A stretch of 64,000 nt of DNA, from NCBI RefSeq assembly GCF_000312385.1, contig NZ_HE997626.1:1790791-1854790 (forward strand), written 5' to 3'. Made by a program: the position numbers and the translations under genes. The stretch comes from Tsukamurella sp. 1534 (GTDB taxonomy: Bacteria > Actinomycetota > Actinomycetes > Mycobacteriales > Mycobacteriaceae). The notes below the pieces were generated by a model, which was given only the letters and a program-made list of their open reading frames with translations, was not told where the DNA came from and did no database searches. Positions 19,301-27,354 of this stretch are shown in pieces. Every line of letters starts with the position of its first letter. The stretch's first letter is position 1.

Positions 19301-20303
19301 CCGCCAGGTCCCAGCCCTGGAGCGGTAGGCCGATCCGGACGGGGCCGAGCCCGTCGAGCAACGACGCGCAGGCCACGACGGTGGCCTCGGTCGGCCCGTA
19401 CGTGTTCCACACCTCGCGGCCGTCGACGGCGAGCCGCTGCGCCAGCTCGGGCGGGCAGGCCTCACCGCCGAAGATCAGCAGGCGCACGGCCTCCAGGGCC
19501 TCGGCCGGCCACATCGCGGCCAGGGTCGGCACCGTCGACACCACGGAGATGTCGCGCGAGACCAGCCAGGGCCCGAGGTCCATGCCGGACCGCACCAGCG
19601 AACGCGGGGCGGGCACCAGGCACGCGCCGTGCCGCCACGCGAGCCACATCTCCTCGCACGAGGCGTCGAACGCCACGGACAGGCCGGCGAGCACCCGGTC
19701 GCCCGGCTTGAGCGGCTCGCCCTGCAGGAACAGCCGCGCCTCGGCGTCCACGAACGCCGCCGAGTTGCGGTTCGTCACCGCGACGCCCTTCGGGGTGCCG
19801 GTGGAACCCGAGGTGAAGATGATCCAGGAGTCGTCCTGGGGCGTCGGCAGCCGGTTGCCTGCCTGCGCGGTCCCGGCCTCGATCGCCGCCGCACGGGCCT
19901 TGGTCTCGGGCGCGCGCCAGAGCCCGTCGCCGGTGAAGATCGCCGCCGCGGCGGCCTCGCCGAACACCAGGTCGGCGCGTTCCTGCGGGTCGTCGGCGTC
20001 GACGGGGACGTACGCGGCGCCGGCCGCGAGCGTCGACAGGATCGCCACGTACAGGGAGCGGTGCCCCGAGGGCATGCGGATGCCCACGCGGTCGCCGGCC
20101 CGGACGCCGCTGCGGCCCAGGAAATCGGCGCCCTCGAGCACCTCCTCCCACACTTCCGAGTAGGTGAGGACGACGTCACCGTCGTCGATCGCGGGCACCT
20201 CGGGGTACGTCTCGACGGTGGCCTGAAGGATGTCGATCAGGGTGCGCGGCTCGGGAGCGAGCGCGGACAGCAGGTACTGCGAGGGGATCTCGTTCGTGAC
20301 CAC
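16395..20303 (-). CDS. Pls/PosA-type non-ribosomal peptide synthetase
   Basis: Single-module, membrane-bound NRPS of 1302 residues, close to the length and architecture of Streptomyces epsilon-poly-L-lysine synthetase. The adenylation domain is at about 25-500, with A3 FTSGSTGTPKG, A4 FDASCEEMW (keeps the amino-group-binding Asp), A5 NTYGPTEATV, A7 YRSGD, A8 GRADDQVKVGGRRIELG and A10 PTRTSGKVDR. A carrier domain has its phosphopantetheine Ser in FAEGGGSLSA. Transmembrane helices then alternate with three left-handed-beta-helix (hexapeptide) domains, each opening with MLGxKxG or ALGAKIG. There is no condensation or thioesterase domain. The preferred start is GTG at 20303, after GGAGGAAG. A poly-amino-acid or amide product is inferred. 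Confidence 0.88.
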   Translation of the reverse strand: MVTNEIPSQYLLSALAPEPRTLIDILQATVETYPEVPAIDDGDVVLTYSEVWEEVLEGADFLGRSGVRAGDRVGIRMPSGHRSLYVAILSTLAAGAAYVPVDADDPQERADLVFGEAAAAAIFTGDGLWRAPETKARAAAIEAGTAQAGNRLPTPQDDSWIIFTSGSTGTPKGVAVTNRNSAAFVDAEARLFLQGEPLKPGDRVLAGLSVAFDASCEEMWLAWRHGACLVPAPRSLVRSGMDLGPWLVSRDISVVSTVPTLAAMWPAEALEAVRLLIFGGEACPPELAQRLAVDGREVWNTYGPTEATVVACASLLDGLGPVRIGLPLQGWDLAVVDPATELPVAEGESGELVIGGVGLARYLDPAKDAEKYAPMETLGWDRAYRSGDLVRLEPEGLLFEGRADDQVKVGGRRIELGEVDNALQNLPGVSGAAAAVRKNSAGTSMLVGYLASTDPDFDVKAARDLLAEQLPAALVPRLALVDELPTRTSGKVDRNALPWPLPGADEADTGDLTGTAAWVAERWSGILGASITSEDADFFAEGGGSLSAAQLVTALREQYPSVTVADLYDHPRLGSLAGYLDSLRPAEVAEPRVVRPTPRSTGLAQIVLSVPLTTLTGLQWVTWAAIANNLFAATTGSTLLPTMSWWIVLALFLVFITPIGRMAMSVVACRALLGGLEPGVYRRGGPEHLRLWIAERFTAASGAENLSGAPWMIYYARALGAKIGRGVDLHALPPVTGMLELGDHASVEPEVDLAGHYLDGDELHIGAISIGEEASIGARSTLLPGAKIGRRAEVGPGSAVFGKVKAKQHWAGSPAEKIGKAEHPWPSERPPRRSHWVWIYGVSSVLLAGLPMVAIASGLALIGWLVRDASNLEEAALTALPALPIAAVIALTVYALLTLIAVRLLAIGLKPGYHAVRSRVGWQVWATERLMDAARTFLFPLYASLLTPLWFRMLGTKVGKDAEISTAMVIPKFTSIGDGSFLADDTMVGSYELGGGWMRIDEAKIGKRAFLGNSGMTGPGRRVPKDGLVAVLSATPSKAKSGSSWLGSPPVRLRRTAGNTDSTFTYNPSHALRFARGTVETARLLAVFVSFGLGLGVLVSLNYFAINVGWWLAALLSGVTLLVAGAVACCTAAAAKWLVVGRIGREEHPLWSSFVWRNELSDAFVECVAAPWFAHAATGTPILNLWLRMLGAKIGRGVWCETYWLPEADLVTLGDAATVSRGCVVQTHLFHDRIMAMDTVVLGEGATLGPHCVALPASSVGDGATVGPASLVMRGDSVPANTKWQGNPISPWVVNAGKRKRD

Positions 20304-20427
20304 AGTGGTCGACTTCCTCCGGTTCAAGGAGACGGGACGACGGAGCACACAACACTTCGGAGTGATTGTGTCAGGTCACAGGAACTTCGCACTGCGGGTG
20401 GGCGGAGCTAAGCTGTGAAGGAACGAT

Positions 20428-20441
20428 TTACTGGTCAGTAA
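20428..20441. promoter_or_regulatory. Palindromic operator TTACTG-N2-CAGTAA
   Basis: TTACTGGTCAGTAA has perfect 6-bp arms around two bases and lies 16 bp upstream of the hydrolase ATG, just before its AAGGAG ribosome-binding site. A TAAGCT hexamer at 20410-20415 could be the -10, placing the palindrome in the early transcribed region where a TetR-type repressor would block elongation. Confidence 0.6.
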
Positions 20442-20457
20442 CAAGGAGAAAAGCGAG

Positions 20458-21420
20458 ATGGCGGTCGTCGCCCATCGTGGCAGCAGCATCCCGGCACGCC
20501 TCGTGAAGTGGTTCGTGCTGATCGTCATGAAGACGATCTTCCGCGTCTTCCCGATGAGCGACCGCACCCTGCCGCTCCTGCGCGCCGCGGAGCCGTACCT
20601 CGGCCGAGTCCCGCAGACCATCCGCGGCGTGCGGATCGAGAAGACGACCCTGGGCGGCGTCCCCACCGAGCGGATCGTCGCCAACGGCGACGCCGACCCG
20701 CACCCGCGAGCCGCGCTCGTCTACTACCACGGCGGTGCGTTCATCGGCTGCAACCTGGACACCCACCGCCGGATCGCGGCGCTCCTCGCCCGCGGTCTCC
20801 GGGTACCCGTCTACAACGTGGAGTACCGGCAGTACCCCGACGGCGGCGTCGGCACCTCGGTCGGCGACGGCTTCGCCGCGTACCGCGAGCTGCTCGATTC
20901 CGGCGAGTTCGACCGCATCCTCGTGGCCGGAGACTCCGCCGGCGGGTTCGTGTGCGCGAAGGTCATCGAGTACGCCGCCGAGGCCGGCATCCAGGGCCCC
21001 ACGGCGTTCGCCGGGTTCTCCCCGTTCCTCGACATCAGCGCCACCCTGCCGCGCTCCTCGCGGCGCGACGCGATGCTGCCGATCAGCAAGATCCGCAAGC
21101 TGCGCACCGTGCTGGGCCGCGGTCCCGAGGCCCTCCGCGGACCCGAGGACATGACCACCGACGCCACTGCCGCGTACTTCCCGCCCAGCGTGCTGTTCGC
21201 CGCGAACCGCGAGGCCCTCATGGTGGACTCGCTCGAACTGCACGAATCCCTCGATCGAGCGGGCATCCGCAACGAGGTGCACATCTACGACGGTCAGGTG
21301 CACGCCTTCGTGGTCAGTGCGGGCCTCACGCGGGAGTCCTGGGACGCCTACAAGGTGGCGGTCCACTTCCTCTCCACCGAGCTCACGGCCGCCGAGGAGA
21401 TCGGTTCCGCCGCGGCCTGA
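20458..21420 (+). CDS. Alpha/beta hydrolase, hormone-sensitive-lipase (GDXG) family
   Basis: A 320-residue esterase/lipase. The oxyanion-hole motif is YYHGGAF, the nucleophile elbow GDSAGG, and the acid/His pair probably lies in ALMVDS and GQVHAF near the C-terminus. The hydrophobic N-terminus (VKWFVLIVMKTIFRVF) may associate with membranes. The ATG at 20458 has AAGGAG 9 nt upstream. It is divergent from the Pls-type synthetase across about 150 bp and preceded by a palindromic operator. It may act on acylated lipids, or on the product of the neighbouring synthetase; neither is shown. Confidence 0.9.
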   Translation: MAVVAHRGSSIPARLVKWFVLIVMKTIFRVFPMSDRTLPLLRAAEPYLGRVPQTIRGVRIEKTTLGGVPTERIVANGDADPHPRAALVYYHGGAFIGCNLDTHRRIAALLARGLRVPVYNVEYRQYPDGGVGTSVGDGFAAYRELLDSGEFDRILVAGDSAGGFVCAKVIEYAAEAGIQGPTAFAGFSPFLDISATLPRSSRRDAMLPISKIRKLRTVLGRGPEALRGPEDMTTDATAAYFPPSVLFAANREALMVDSLELHESLDRAGIRNEVHIYDGQVHAFVVSAGLTRESWDAYKVAVHFLSTELTAAEEIGSAAA

Positions 21421-21433
21421 CGGGGCTCAGGTG

Positions 21434-21940
21434 TCACACCGGTATTCCGGCGGCACGCGCGTGCAGGGCGCGCACCTCGTCCGCGAGGGACGGCTCGGGG
21501 CCGGCGACGGGGATCCCCGGGGCGACAGCGGTGATCGGCAACGGCGCCACGGGTGCCGCGGGGAGGCCCCATTCGGCGTGCCACGCCACGAGTTGTTCCG
21601 TGCTCGCGGCGTAGACGATCCGGTCCAGGCCCACCCACGCGTGCGCGGCGCTGCACATCGCGCAGTGCTCGCCCGACGTGTACACGGTGGCCCTCGCCCG
21701 GTCCCCGGGCGCGAGATGATCGGCCGCCCACCGGGCGATCTCGAACTCCGGGTGCCGGGTGGCGTCGCCGCCCGAGACTCGGTTGCGGTCTTCGAAGACC
21801 ACCGCGCCGCCGCCGTCCAGGAGCAGCGAGCCGAACGGCTCATCGCCGGCGTCGAGCGCCTCGCGGGCGAGATCGACGCATCGGCGCAGGTACGGCAGAT
21901 CGTCGGGGGTGGGCGTTGCGGAAGCGGCGGAACCTGTCAC
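21434..21940 (-). CDS. Cytidine/deoxycytidylate-deaminase-family nucleoside deaminase
   Basis: Zinc-dependent deaminase of 168 residues. The zinc site comprises the His-x-Glu motif HPEFE, in which Glu is the proton shuttle, and the two-Cys motif GEHCAMC. It resembles bacterial guanine/tRNA-adenosine deaminase relatives, but the GEHCAMC variant and Pro after the His separate it from TadA, so the base it deaminates is uncertain. The GTG at 21940 is chosen because TACGGT lies 6 nt upstream (leaderless pattern). It is convergent with the upstream hydrolase and divergent from the VOC gene. Confidence 0.85.
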   Translation of the reverse strand: MTGSAASATPTPDDLPYLRRCVDLAREALDAGDEPFGSLLLDGGGAVVFEDRNRVSGGDATRHPEFEIARWAADHLAPGDRARATVYTSGEHCAMCSAAHAWVGLDRIVYAASTEQLVAWHAEWGLPAAPVAPLPITAVAPGIPVAGPEPSLADEVRALHARAAGIPV

Positions 21941-21946
21941 ACCCTG

Positions 21947-21952
21947 ACCGTA
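21947..21952 (-). promoter_or_regulatory. Predicted -10 of a leaderless deaminase transcript
   Basis: TACGGT on the minus strand, 6 nt before the GTG start at 21940. Confidence 0.45.
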
Positions 21953-22012
21953 TCGTCTGATTCCGACGACGGGTCGCCGTTGCCGGACGAGACACGGAAG
22001 AAGGGGCCTCCC

Positions 22013-22375
22013 ATGGCTTTGCAGCTGCAGGCGATCAACTTCGATTGCGCCGATGTCGCCGCGCAGGCGGCGTTCTGGTCGGAGGCACTCGGGCTCCCGA
22101 TCGACGAGACCGACGGCAACGATTTCATGCGCACGCTCGGGTTCGGCAACGCCGAGCTGCCCCGGATGATGCTGCTCGCGGTGCCGGAGGGGAAAACGGT
22201 GAAGAACCGCCTGCACCTCGACTTCCATTCAGGCGACCGGGCCGCGGAGGTCGCGCGGGTGGTGGCCCTGGGCGCCACGCACCTGCGCGATCACGACGAG
22301 TTCGGCTTCCGCTGGTCGGTTCTCGCCGATCCCGAGGGCAACGAGTTCTGCATCGCCCAGGACGGGGAGCACTGA
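22013..22375 (+). CDS. VOC (glyoxalase/bleomycin-resistance) family protein
   Basis: A 120-residue single vicinal-oxygen-chelate module of the glyoxalase-like type. It opens with LQLQAINFDCADVAAQAAFW and ends with the usual VLADPEGNEFCIA strand. His and Glu residues in RLHLDFHSGD and GNEFCI are positioned like VOC metal ligands, although function cannot be assigned. The ATG at 22013 has AAGAAGGGG upstream. It stands alone, converging with the ABC exporter whose stop is 10 bp away. Confidence 0.85.
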   Translation: MALQLQAINFDCADVAAQAAFWSEALGLPIDETDGNDFMRTLGFGNAELPRMMLLAVPEGKTVKNRLHLDFHSGDRAAEVARVVALGATHLRDHDEFGFRWSVLADPEGNEFCIAQDGEH

Positions 22376-22384
22376 CCCGCTGAA

Positions 22385-24253
22385 TCAGGCAGCCTGGTCC
22401 GCGAACTGGGTGCGGTACAGCTCGGCGTAGCGGCCGCCCTGGGCGAGCAGCGTGTCGTGCGTACCGCGCTCGACGATCCGTCCGGCCTCGAGCACCAGGA
22501 TCTGGTCGGCAGCGCGGATCGTGGACAGGCGGTGCGCGATCACCAGCGACGTCCGGTCCGCCAGGGCCTCGCCGAGTGCCGCCTGCACCGCGGCCTCGGA
22601 CGTCGAATCCAGGTGCGCCGTGGCCTCGTCGAGGATCACCACCGAGGGCTGTGCGAGCAGCAGCCGGGCGATCGTGAGCCGCTGCCGTTCGCCACCGGAG
22701 AGCCGGTAGCCGCGCTCACCGACGACGGTGTCGAGGCCGTCGGGCAGCATCGCGACCAGGTCGGTGAGCCGGGCCCGGCGCAGCGCGTCGGCGATCTGGG
22801 CATCGGTGGCGGCCGGATTCGCGAGCAGCAGATTCCCGCGGATCGTGTCGTGGAACAGGTGCCCGTCCTGGGTGACCAGGCCAACGGTGGCGTGCAGCGA
22901 TCGCGCGGTGATGTCCCGGAGATCCGTGCCGTTCACCGTGATTCCGCCGAGATCGGGATCGTAGAGGCGGGTGGCCAGCTGCGCGATCGTCGACTTTCCG
23001 GCGCCGCTGCTGCCGACCAGCGCGACCATCGATCCGGGTTCGGCCGTGAACGACACGTCGTGCAGTACGGTCTCGCCGCCACGGGTGTCCAGCTGGGCGA
23101 CCTCCTCCAGCGAGGCGAGCGAGACCTTGTCGGCCGACGGGTACGCGAAGCTCACGTCGTCGAACCGCAGCTCGGTCGAGCCCTTCTCGACGGTGACCGC
23201 GTCGGGTGCATCGCGCACCATCGGCTCGAGGTCGAGGACCTCGAAGACCCGCTCGAAGGACACGAGCGCGGTCATCACCTCGACCCGGGCGTTCGCGAGC
23301 GCGGTGAGCGGAGCGTAGAGGCGGGTGAGGAGCAGCGCGAGCGCCACGACCGAGCCGGCCTGCAGTTCGCCGCGGATGGCGTAGAAGCCGCCGAGGCCGT
23401 ACACCAGCGCCAGCGCGAGGGAACTCACCAGCGTGAGCAGGGTGACGAACAGCATCCGCGCCATCGCGGTGCTGACGCCGATGTCGCGGACCGCGGCGGC
23501 GCGGGTCGCGAACTCGTGCGACTCGATCTCGGGACGCCCGTACAGCTTCACCAGGGTGGCGCCGGGGGCCGAGAAGCGCTCGGTCATCTGGTCGCTCATG
23601 GAGGCGTTGTGTCGTGCGGCCCGCCGGGACATCGCCGCGATCTTCCTCCCCATCGGGCGAGAGGGCAGCAGGAAGACGGGGAGGAGGATGAGCGCGAGCA
23701 GGGTGATCTGCCAGGAGATCGTGAGCATCACGCCGAGTGTCAGCAGGAGCGTCACGAGGTTGGTGACCACGCCCGCGAGGGTGTCGGAGAACGCGCGCTG
23801 CGCGCCGAGCACGTCGTTGTTGAGGCGCGAGACCAGCGCGCCCGTGCGGGTGCGGGTGAAGAACGCGACCGGCATCGTCTGCACGTGGTCGAAGACGGCG
23901 GTGCGCAGCTGGTAGATGAGTCCTTCGCCGATCCGCGACGAGAACCACCGGGAGCCGAGATCGACGCCCGCGCCGACGATCGCGATCACCGCGATGAGGA
24001 TCGCGAGCTCGATGACGGTGCTCGTCGGTCCGCCGCCGACGATCCGGTCGACGACCTTGCCCGCCAGCAGGGGAGTGGCCACGGCGAGCAGTGCCGAGAC
24101 GACCGAGAGAAGGAGGAATCCCGTGAGCCGCCAGCGGTGCGGGCGGGCGAACGGGCCCATCCGTCGCAGCGTCTCCGACGGCTTGCGCGACGGCGCGTCC
24201 AGTGCCCGCGACCCGCGGTAGAGGGTGTCCCACGCGACCGATTCCATGCTCAT
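22385..24253 (-). CDS. ABC exporter half-transporter (ABC membrane + ATPase)
   Basis: Fused ABC multidrug/lipid-type exporter of 622 residues. The six-helix transmembrane domain is at about 40-330 and the nucleotide-binding domain at about 355-610. The ATPase has Walker A GSSGAGKST, signature LSGGERQRL, Walker B VVILDEATAHLD and the H-loop IAHRLST. A single half-transporter gene suggests a homodimer. The ATG at 24253 is supported by TAGTCT 7 nt upstream (leaderless pattern). A SoxR-type operator sits in a 19-bp spacer of this promoter, suggesting induction by redox-active compounds. Substrate is unknown. Confidence 0.93.
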   Translation of the reverse strand: MSMESVAWDTLYRGSRALDAPSRKPSETLRRMGPFARPHRWRLTGFLLLSVVSALLAVATPLLAGKVVDRIVGGGPTSTVIELAILIAVIAIVGAGVDLGSRWFSSRIGEGLIYQLRTAVFDHVQTMPVAFFTRTRTGALVSRLNNDVLGAQRAFSDTLAGVVTNLVTLLLTLGVMLTISWQITLLALILLPVFLLPSRPMGRKIAAMSRRAARHNASMSDQMTERFSAPGATLVKLYGRPEIESHEFATRAAAVRDIGVSTAMARMLFVTLLTLVSSLALALVYGLGGFYAIRGELQAGSVVALALLLTRLYAPLTALANARVEVMTALVSFERVFEVLDLEPMVRDAPDAVTVEKGSTELRFDDVSFAYPSADKVSLASLEEVAQLDTRGGETVLHDVSFTAEPGSMVALVGSSGAGKSTIAQLATRLYDPDLGGITVNGTDLRDITARSLHATVGLVTQDGHLFHDTIRGNLLLANPAATDAQIADALRRARLTDLVAMLPDGLDTVVGERGYRLSGGERQRLTIARLLLAQPSVVILDEATAHLDSTSEAAVQAALGEALADRTSLVIAHRLSTIRAADQILVLEAGRIVERGTHDTLLAQGGRYAELYRTQFADQAA

Positions 24254-24260
24254 GCATAGA

Positions 24261-24291
24261 AGACTACGACCTCAAGTTAACTTGATGTCCA
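24261..24291 (-). promoter_or_regulatory. SoxR/MerR-type promoter of the ABC exporter
   Basis: Read on the minus strand: -35 TGGACA (24286-24291), 19-bp spacer (24267-24285), -10 TAGTCT (24261-24266), then 7 nt to the exporter ATG. The palindrome TCAAGTTAACTTGA (24272-24285) fills the spacer. The wider plus-strand sequence 24270-24287 matches the E. coli SoxR box CCTCAAGTTAACTTGAGG at 17 of 18 positions. The overlong 19-bp spacer is the hallmark of MerR-family activation. Confidence 0.75.
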
Positions 24292-24370
24292 GTGATTTCG
24301 CCGAGCGAGGAATCGCGGGGCTCGTGCGGCCGGTGTCCGCACGTCGGGACGGGTGGCGGAGGATGGACCG

Positions 24371-25114
24371 GTGTCGTCGGTCGAACTGGTCCTGGTCTGC
24401 CTGGCGGGGTTCGCCGCCGGGCTGATCGGATTCCTCACCGGCCTGGCATCGATCGTCTCCTATCCGGCGCTGCTGGCTGTCGGACTGCCGCCGGTCGCCG
24501 CGAACGTCACCAACACCGTCGCCATGGTGGCGGTGGGCGGAGGCTCCGTCGCCAACTCGGTGCCCGAGCTCTCGGAGGACAAGCCCCGGATGGCCCGCCT
24601 GGCCCTGGTCGCGCTCGTGGGTGGGGCCGCCGGGGCCGCGATCCTGCTCGTCGCCCCGGGGGAGTCGTTCGCCGCCGTCGTGCCGGTGCTGGTGGCGATC
24701 GCGGCCGTCGCGATCCTCGTGCAGCCGCGCCTACGGGCGCTGGCGGGCGAGCGTACTTTTCCCGTCCTGTACTACGGCGGTGTGTTTCTGGCCGCCGTGT
24801 ACGGCGGCTACTTCGGTGCCGGGGCCGGGGTGATGATCCTCGCGATCACGCTGGTGTGCACCACGCTGCCGATGTGGCGCGCGGTGATCGAGAAGAGCTT
24901 CGCGCTCGGCGTCGCGAACCTCGTGGCGGCGATCGCGTTCGCCGTGTTCGGTCCCGTGCACTGGCCGGCGGCCATCGCCCTCGCGGTCGGAGGTTTCGCG
25001 GGCGGCTGGTGCGGTCCGCCCGTCGCCGAGCGGGTGGATCAGGACCTGCTGCGCCGCGTCGTGGGCGTGTGCGGGCTGGCCCTCGCCGCCTGGCTCGCGC
25101 GCACCTGGTTCTGA
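24371..25114 (+). CDS. TauE/SafE-family membrane permease
   Basis: Eight-helix-type TauE/SafE (sulfite/sulfonate or organic anion exporter) protein of 247 residues. The conserved repeats appear as GFAAGLIGFLTGLASIVSYP and, in the second half, GGYFGAGAGVMIL. The GTG at 24371 with GGAGG 8 nt upstream is preferred to the in-frame GTG at 24353. It is divergent from the ABC exporter, so the SoxR-type box lies about 85 bp upstream of this gene too. Its substrate cannot be read from sequence, and no sulfur genes are adjacent. Confidence 0.85.
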   Translation: MSSVELVLVCLAGFAAGLIGFLTGLASIVSYPALLAVGLPPVAANVTNTVAMVAVGGGSVANSVPELSEDKPRMARLALVALVGGAAGAAILLVAPGESFAAVVPVLVAIAAVAILVQPRLRALAGERTFPVLYYGGVFLAAVYGGYFGAGAGVMILAITLVCTTLPMWRAVIEKSFALGVANLVAAIAFAVFGPVHWPAAIALAVGGFAGGWCGPPVAERVDQDLLRRVVGVCGLALAAWLARTWF

Positions 25115-25313
25115 TCCGGAGGTGACGTCGCGCCGGTCCGGGAAGTGTCCTGGTGGTAGGAGTTTTCGACGGTGCGCCGGCGGTCGTGGGCGAGATGTTG
25201 AGCGCAGCGTGCGGTTGACAAGTCTCGATCTTTACTTGAACCTCAGTAGTCACAACTGTCACACTCGTCTCAGTGTGGCCCGGCCTGTGTCAGCGACCGA
25301 AGGAGACTCGAGG

Positions 25314-26231
25314 ATGCCCGTGTGGATCGACGGCGGCCCCCGTCGTTCGCGACGAGCGCGGGTCACCCGTGCCGCGATAGTGACCGTCGTGCCCGCCCTC
25401 GCCATCGGCGGAGCGGTGCTCGAATTCCAGACGCAGCAGCCGGCCCAGCCGACGCTGGTGGACGAATCGGCACCCGGCGGCGTCGCACCCGGCGGCGCGG
25501 GCGGCCACGGCCGCGGGATGAGCCAGCTCGGCGCCTTCCAGTACGCGAAACAGGGCTGGAACGCGCAGCAGATCCTCAACTTCTACTACCCGGGCACCAC
25601 GCTCGGCACCGTGCACACCGGCCTGCCCGTGACGGTGCAGCTGACCAAGCAGAACCGTGTCGACGTGGTCGCGCCCGCCGGGGCGGTCGTCGGCGGACAG
25701 CAGGTCGCGCCCGGCCAGGCGGTCAGCATCGACGGCACCACGGCGACGGTCCGCGCCGGGTGCGGCGGCCCCGTCGTCGCCACCGTTCCGGCACCCGACG
25801 GCACCGTGAGCCCGCCGACCGCCAACCAGGGCGTACCCGTGGACCAGGTCTTCCGGTTCTGCGGCAGCAACGCGGGCTACCGCGGCCGGCTCGCCGCCAA
25901 GGAGGGCAAGGTCCTCAACTACGTGGGCATCGAGGACTACGTGCGCAGCGTGGTTCCGGTCGAGAGCTCGCCCGGCTGGGCCGACCAGGGCGGCACCGCG
26001 GCGCTGCAGGCGCAGGCCATCGCCGCCCGGTCGTACGCGCTGGTCCGCGGCGCCGAGCGGGGCGAGGAGTTCGACGACACCCAGGCCTCCCAGGTGTACG
26101 GGGGCGTCGACCGGGAGGACCCGCGCACCGACGCCATCGTCGCGAGCACCCCCGGCCTCGTCATGGCGCAGAACGGCAAGGTCTTCGAGACCGAGTACGG
26201 CGCCTCGCGCGCAGACGATCCCGCCGGCTGA
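25314..26231 (+). CDS. SpoIID/LytB-domain protein, short C-terminus
   Basis: Predicted secreted or anchored SpoIID-family protein of 305 residues. An N-terminal hydrophobic segment ([17 protein letters not shown], near residues 22-38) is followed by a [15 protein letters not shown] motif and the SpoIID core ([38 protein letters not shown]). SpoIID proteins are lytic transglycosylases on denuded glycan, and the core Glu (VPVES) is present. The protein stops soon after EYGAS, where relatives usually continue with an SGGYTAG-like segment, so the C-terminus looks truncated or divergent. The ATG at 25314 has AGGAG 9 nt upstream. A TTGACA at 25215 may be a -35. Confidence 0.82.
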   Translation: MPVWIDGGPRRSRRARVTRAAIVTVVPALAIGGAVLEFQTQQPAQPTLVDESAPGGVAPGGAGGHGRGMSQLGAFQYAKQGWNAQQILNFYYPGTTLGTVHTGLPVTVQLTKQNRVDVVAPAGAVVGGQQVAPGQAVSIDGTTATVRAGCGGPVVATVPAPDGTVSPPTANQGVPVDQVFRFCGSNAGYRGRLAAKEGKVLNYVGIEDYVRSVVPVESSPGWADQGGTAALQAQAIAARSYALVRGAERGEEFDDTQASQVYGGVDREDPRTDAIVASTPGLVMAQNGKVFETEYGASRADDPAG

Positions 26232-26306
26232 CGGTCCGCCGCGCGCGCCCCGGGCCGCACGACGGTGCGCTCCGGAGAGGGGGCGCGCCGCCCCGGGCGC
26301 GAACAG

Positions 26307-26312
26307 TAGGGT
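26307..26312 (+). promoter_or_regulatory. Predicted -10 of a leaderless fgd transcript
   Basis: TAGGGT, 7 nt before the fgd ATG at 26320; no Shine-Dalgarno sequence is present. Confidence 0.5.
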
Positions 26313-26319
26313 GAGTTCC

Positions 26320-27330
26320 ATGGCGAAGTTGCAGCTCGGGTACAAGGCATCCGCGGAGCAGTTCGGGCCCCGCGAATTGGTGGAGATCGCCGTCGCGGCG
26401 GAGAAGGCCGGGATGGATTCGGTGGCCGTGAGCGACCACTTCCAGCCGTGGCGGGTGAACGGCGGCCACGCCCCGTTCTCCCTCGCGTGGATGGCGGCGG
26501 TCGGCGAGCGGACCGAGCGGGTGAAGATCGGCACCTCGGTCATGACCCCCACGTTCCGGTACAACCCCGCGGTGATCGCGCAGGCGTTCGCGAGCATGGC
26601 CTGCATGTACCCGGACCGGATCTTCCTCGGCGTCGGATCGGGCGAGGCGCTCAACGAGTACGCGACCGGATTCCAGGGCGAGTGGCCCGAATTCAAGGAG
26701 CGGTTCGCGCGGCTGCGCGAGTCGGTGCGGCTGATGCGCGCGCTGTGGTCCGGGGAGATCACGAACTTCGAGGGCGACTACTACCACACCAAGGACGCGG
26801 TGCTCTTCGACCGCCCGGAGCGTCCCGTGCCCGTCTACATCGCCGCGGGCGGCCCCGTCGTGGCCAAGTACGCGGGCCGCGCCGGAGACGGCATGATCTG
26901 CACCTCCGGCAAGGGCATGGAGCTGTACACGGACAAGCTGATCCCGGCCGCGAAGGAGGGCTCGGAGATCGCCGGCCGCGACTTCGGCGCGCTGGACAAG
27001 ATGATCGAGATCAAGATCAGCTACGACCCGGACCCGGAACTGGCGCTCGAGAACACCCGGTTCTGGGCCCCGCTCTCGCTCACGGCGGAGCAGAAGCACA
27101 GCGTGAACTCCAGCGCCGAGATGGAGCGCCTCGCCGACGAGCTGCCCATCGAGCAGGTCGCCAAGCGGTGGATCGTCGCCTCCGATCCCGACGAGGCCGT
27201 CGCCGAGGTGAAGAAATACGTGGACGCGGGCCTCAACCACCTCGTGTTCCACGCCCCCGGCCATGATCAGCGCCGTTTCCTGGACAACTTCGAGCGTGAC
27301 CTGGCGCCCCGGCTGCGTGCGCTCGGCTGA
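26320..27330 (+). CDS. fgd: F420-dependent glucose-6-phosphate dehydrogenase
   Basis: Oxidises glucose-6-phosphate to 6-phosphogluconolactone while reducing cofactor F420, the main source of F420H2 in mycobacteria and relatives. It is 336 residues, the normal length, and very close to M. tuberculosis Fgd1. The catalytic His and Trp lie in VSDHFQPW, the catalytic Glu in [10 protein letters not shown], and [18 protein letters not shown] belongs to the F420/sugar-phosphate site. The ATG at 26320 follows a leaderless-type TAGGGT. fgd-pta-ackA order is the same as in M. tuberculosis (Rv0407-Rv0409). Confidence 0.97.
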   Translation: MAKLQLGYKASAEQFGPRELVEIAVAAEKAGMDSVAVSDHFQPWRVNGGHAPFSLAWMAAVGERTERVKIGTSVMTPTFRYNPAVIAQAFASMACMYPDRIFLGVGSGEALNEYATGFQGEWPEFKERFARLRESVRLMRALWSGEITNFEGDYYHTKDAVLFDRPERPVPVYIAAGGPVVAKYAGRAGDGMICTSGKGMELYTDKLIPAAKEGSEIAGRDFGALDKMIEIKISYDPDPELALENTRFWAPLSLTAEQKHSVNSSAEMERLADELPIEQVAKRWIVASDPDEAVAEVKKYVDAGLNHLVFHAPGHDQRRFLDNFERDLAPRLRALG

Positions 27331-27354
27331 GCCAGAGCTGCGATAGTAAAGCCC

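Noticed and set aside
22457-24259. Long open frame on the plus strand (about 600 codons) opposite the ABC exporter.
   Set aside because: Antisense shadow of the exporter, which has all ABC motifs in its own frame; the plus-strand product is unrelated to any family.
24270-24370. SoxR regulator gene near its box.
   Set aside because: No MerR-family gene occurs in the window; the regulator must be elsewhere, so no soxR is claimed.
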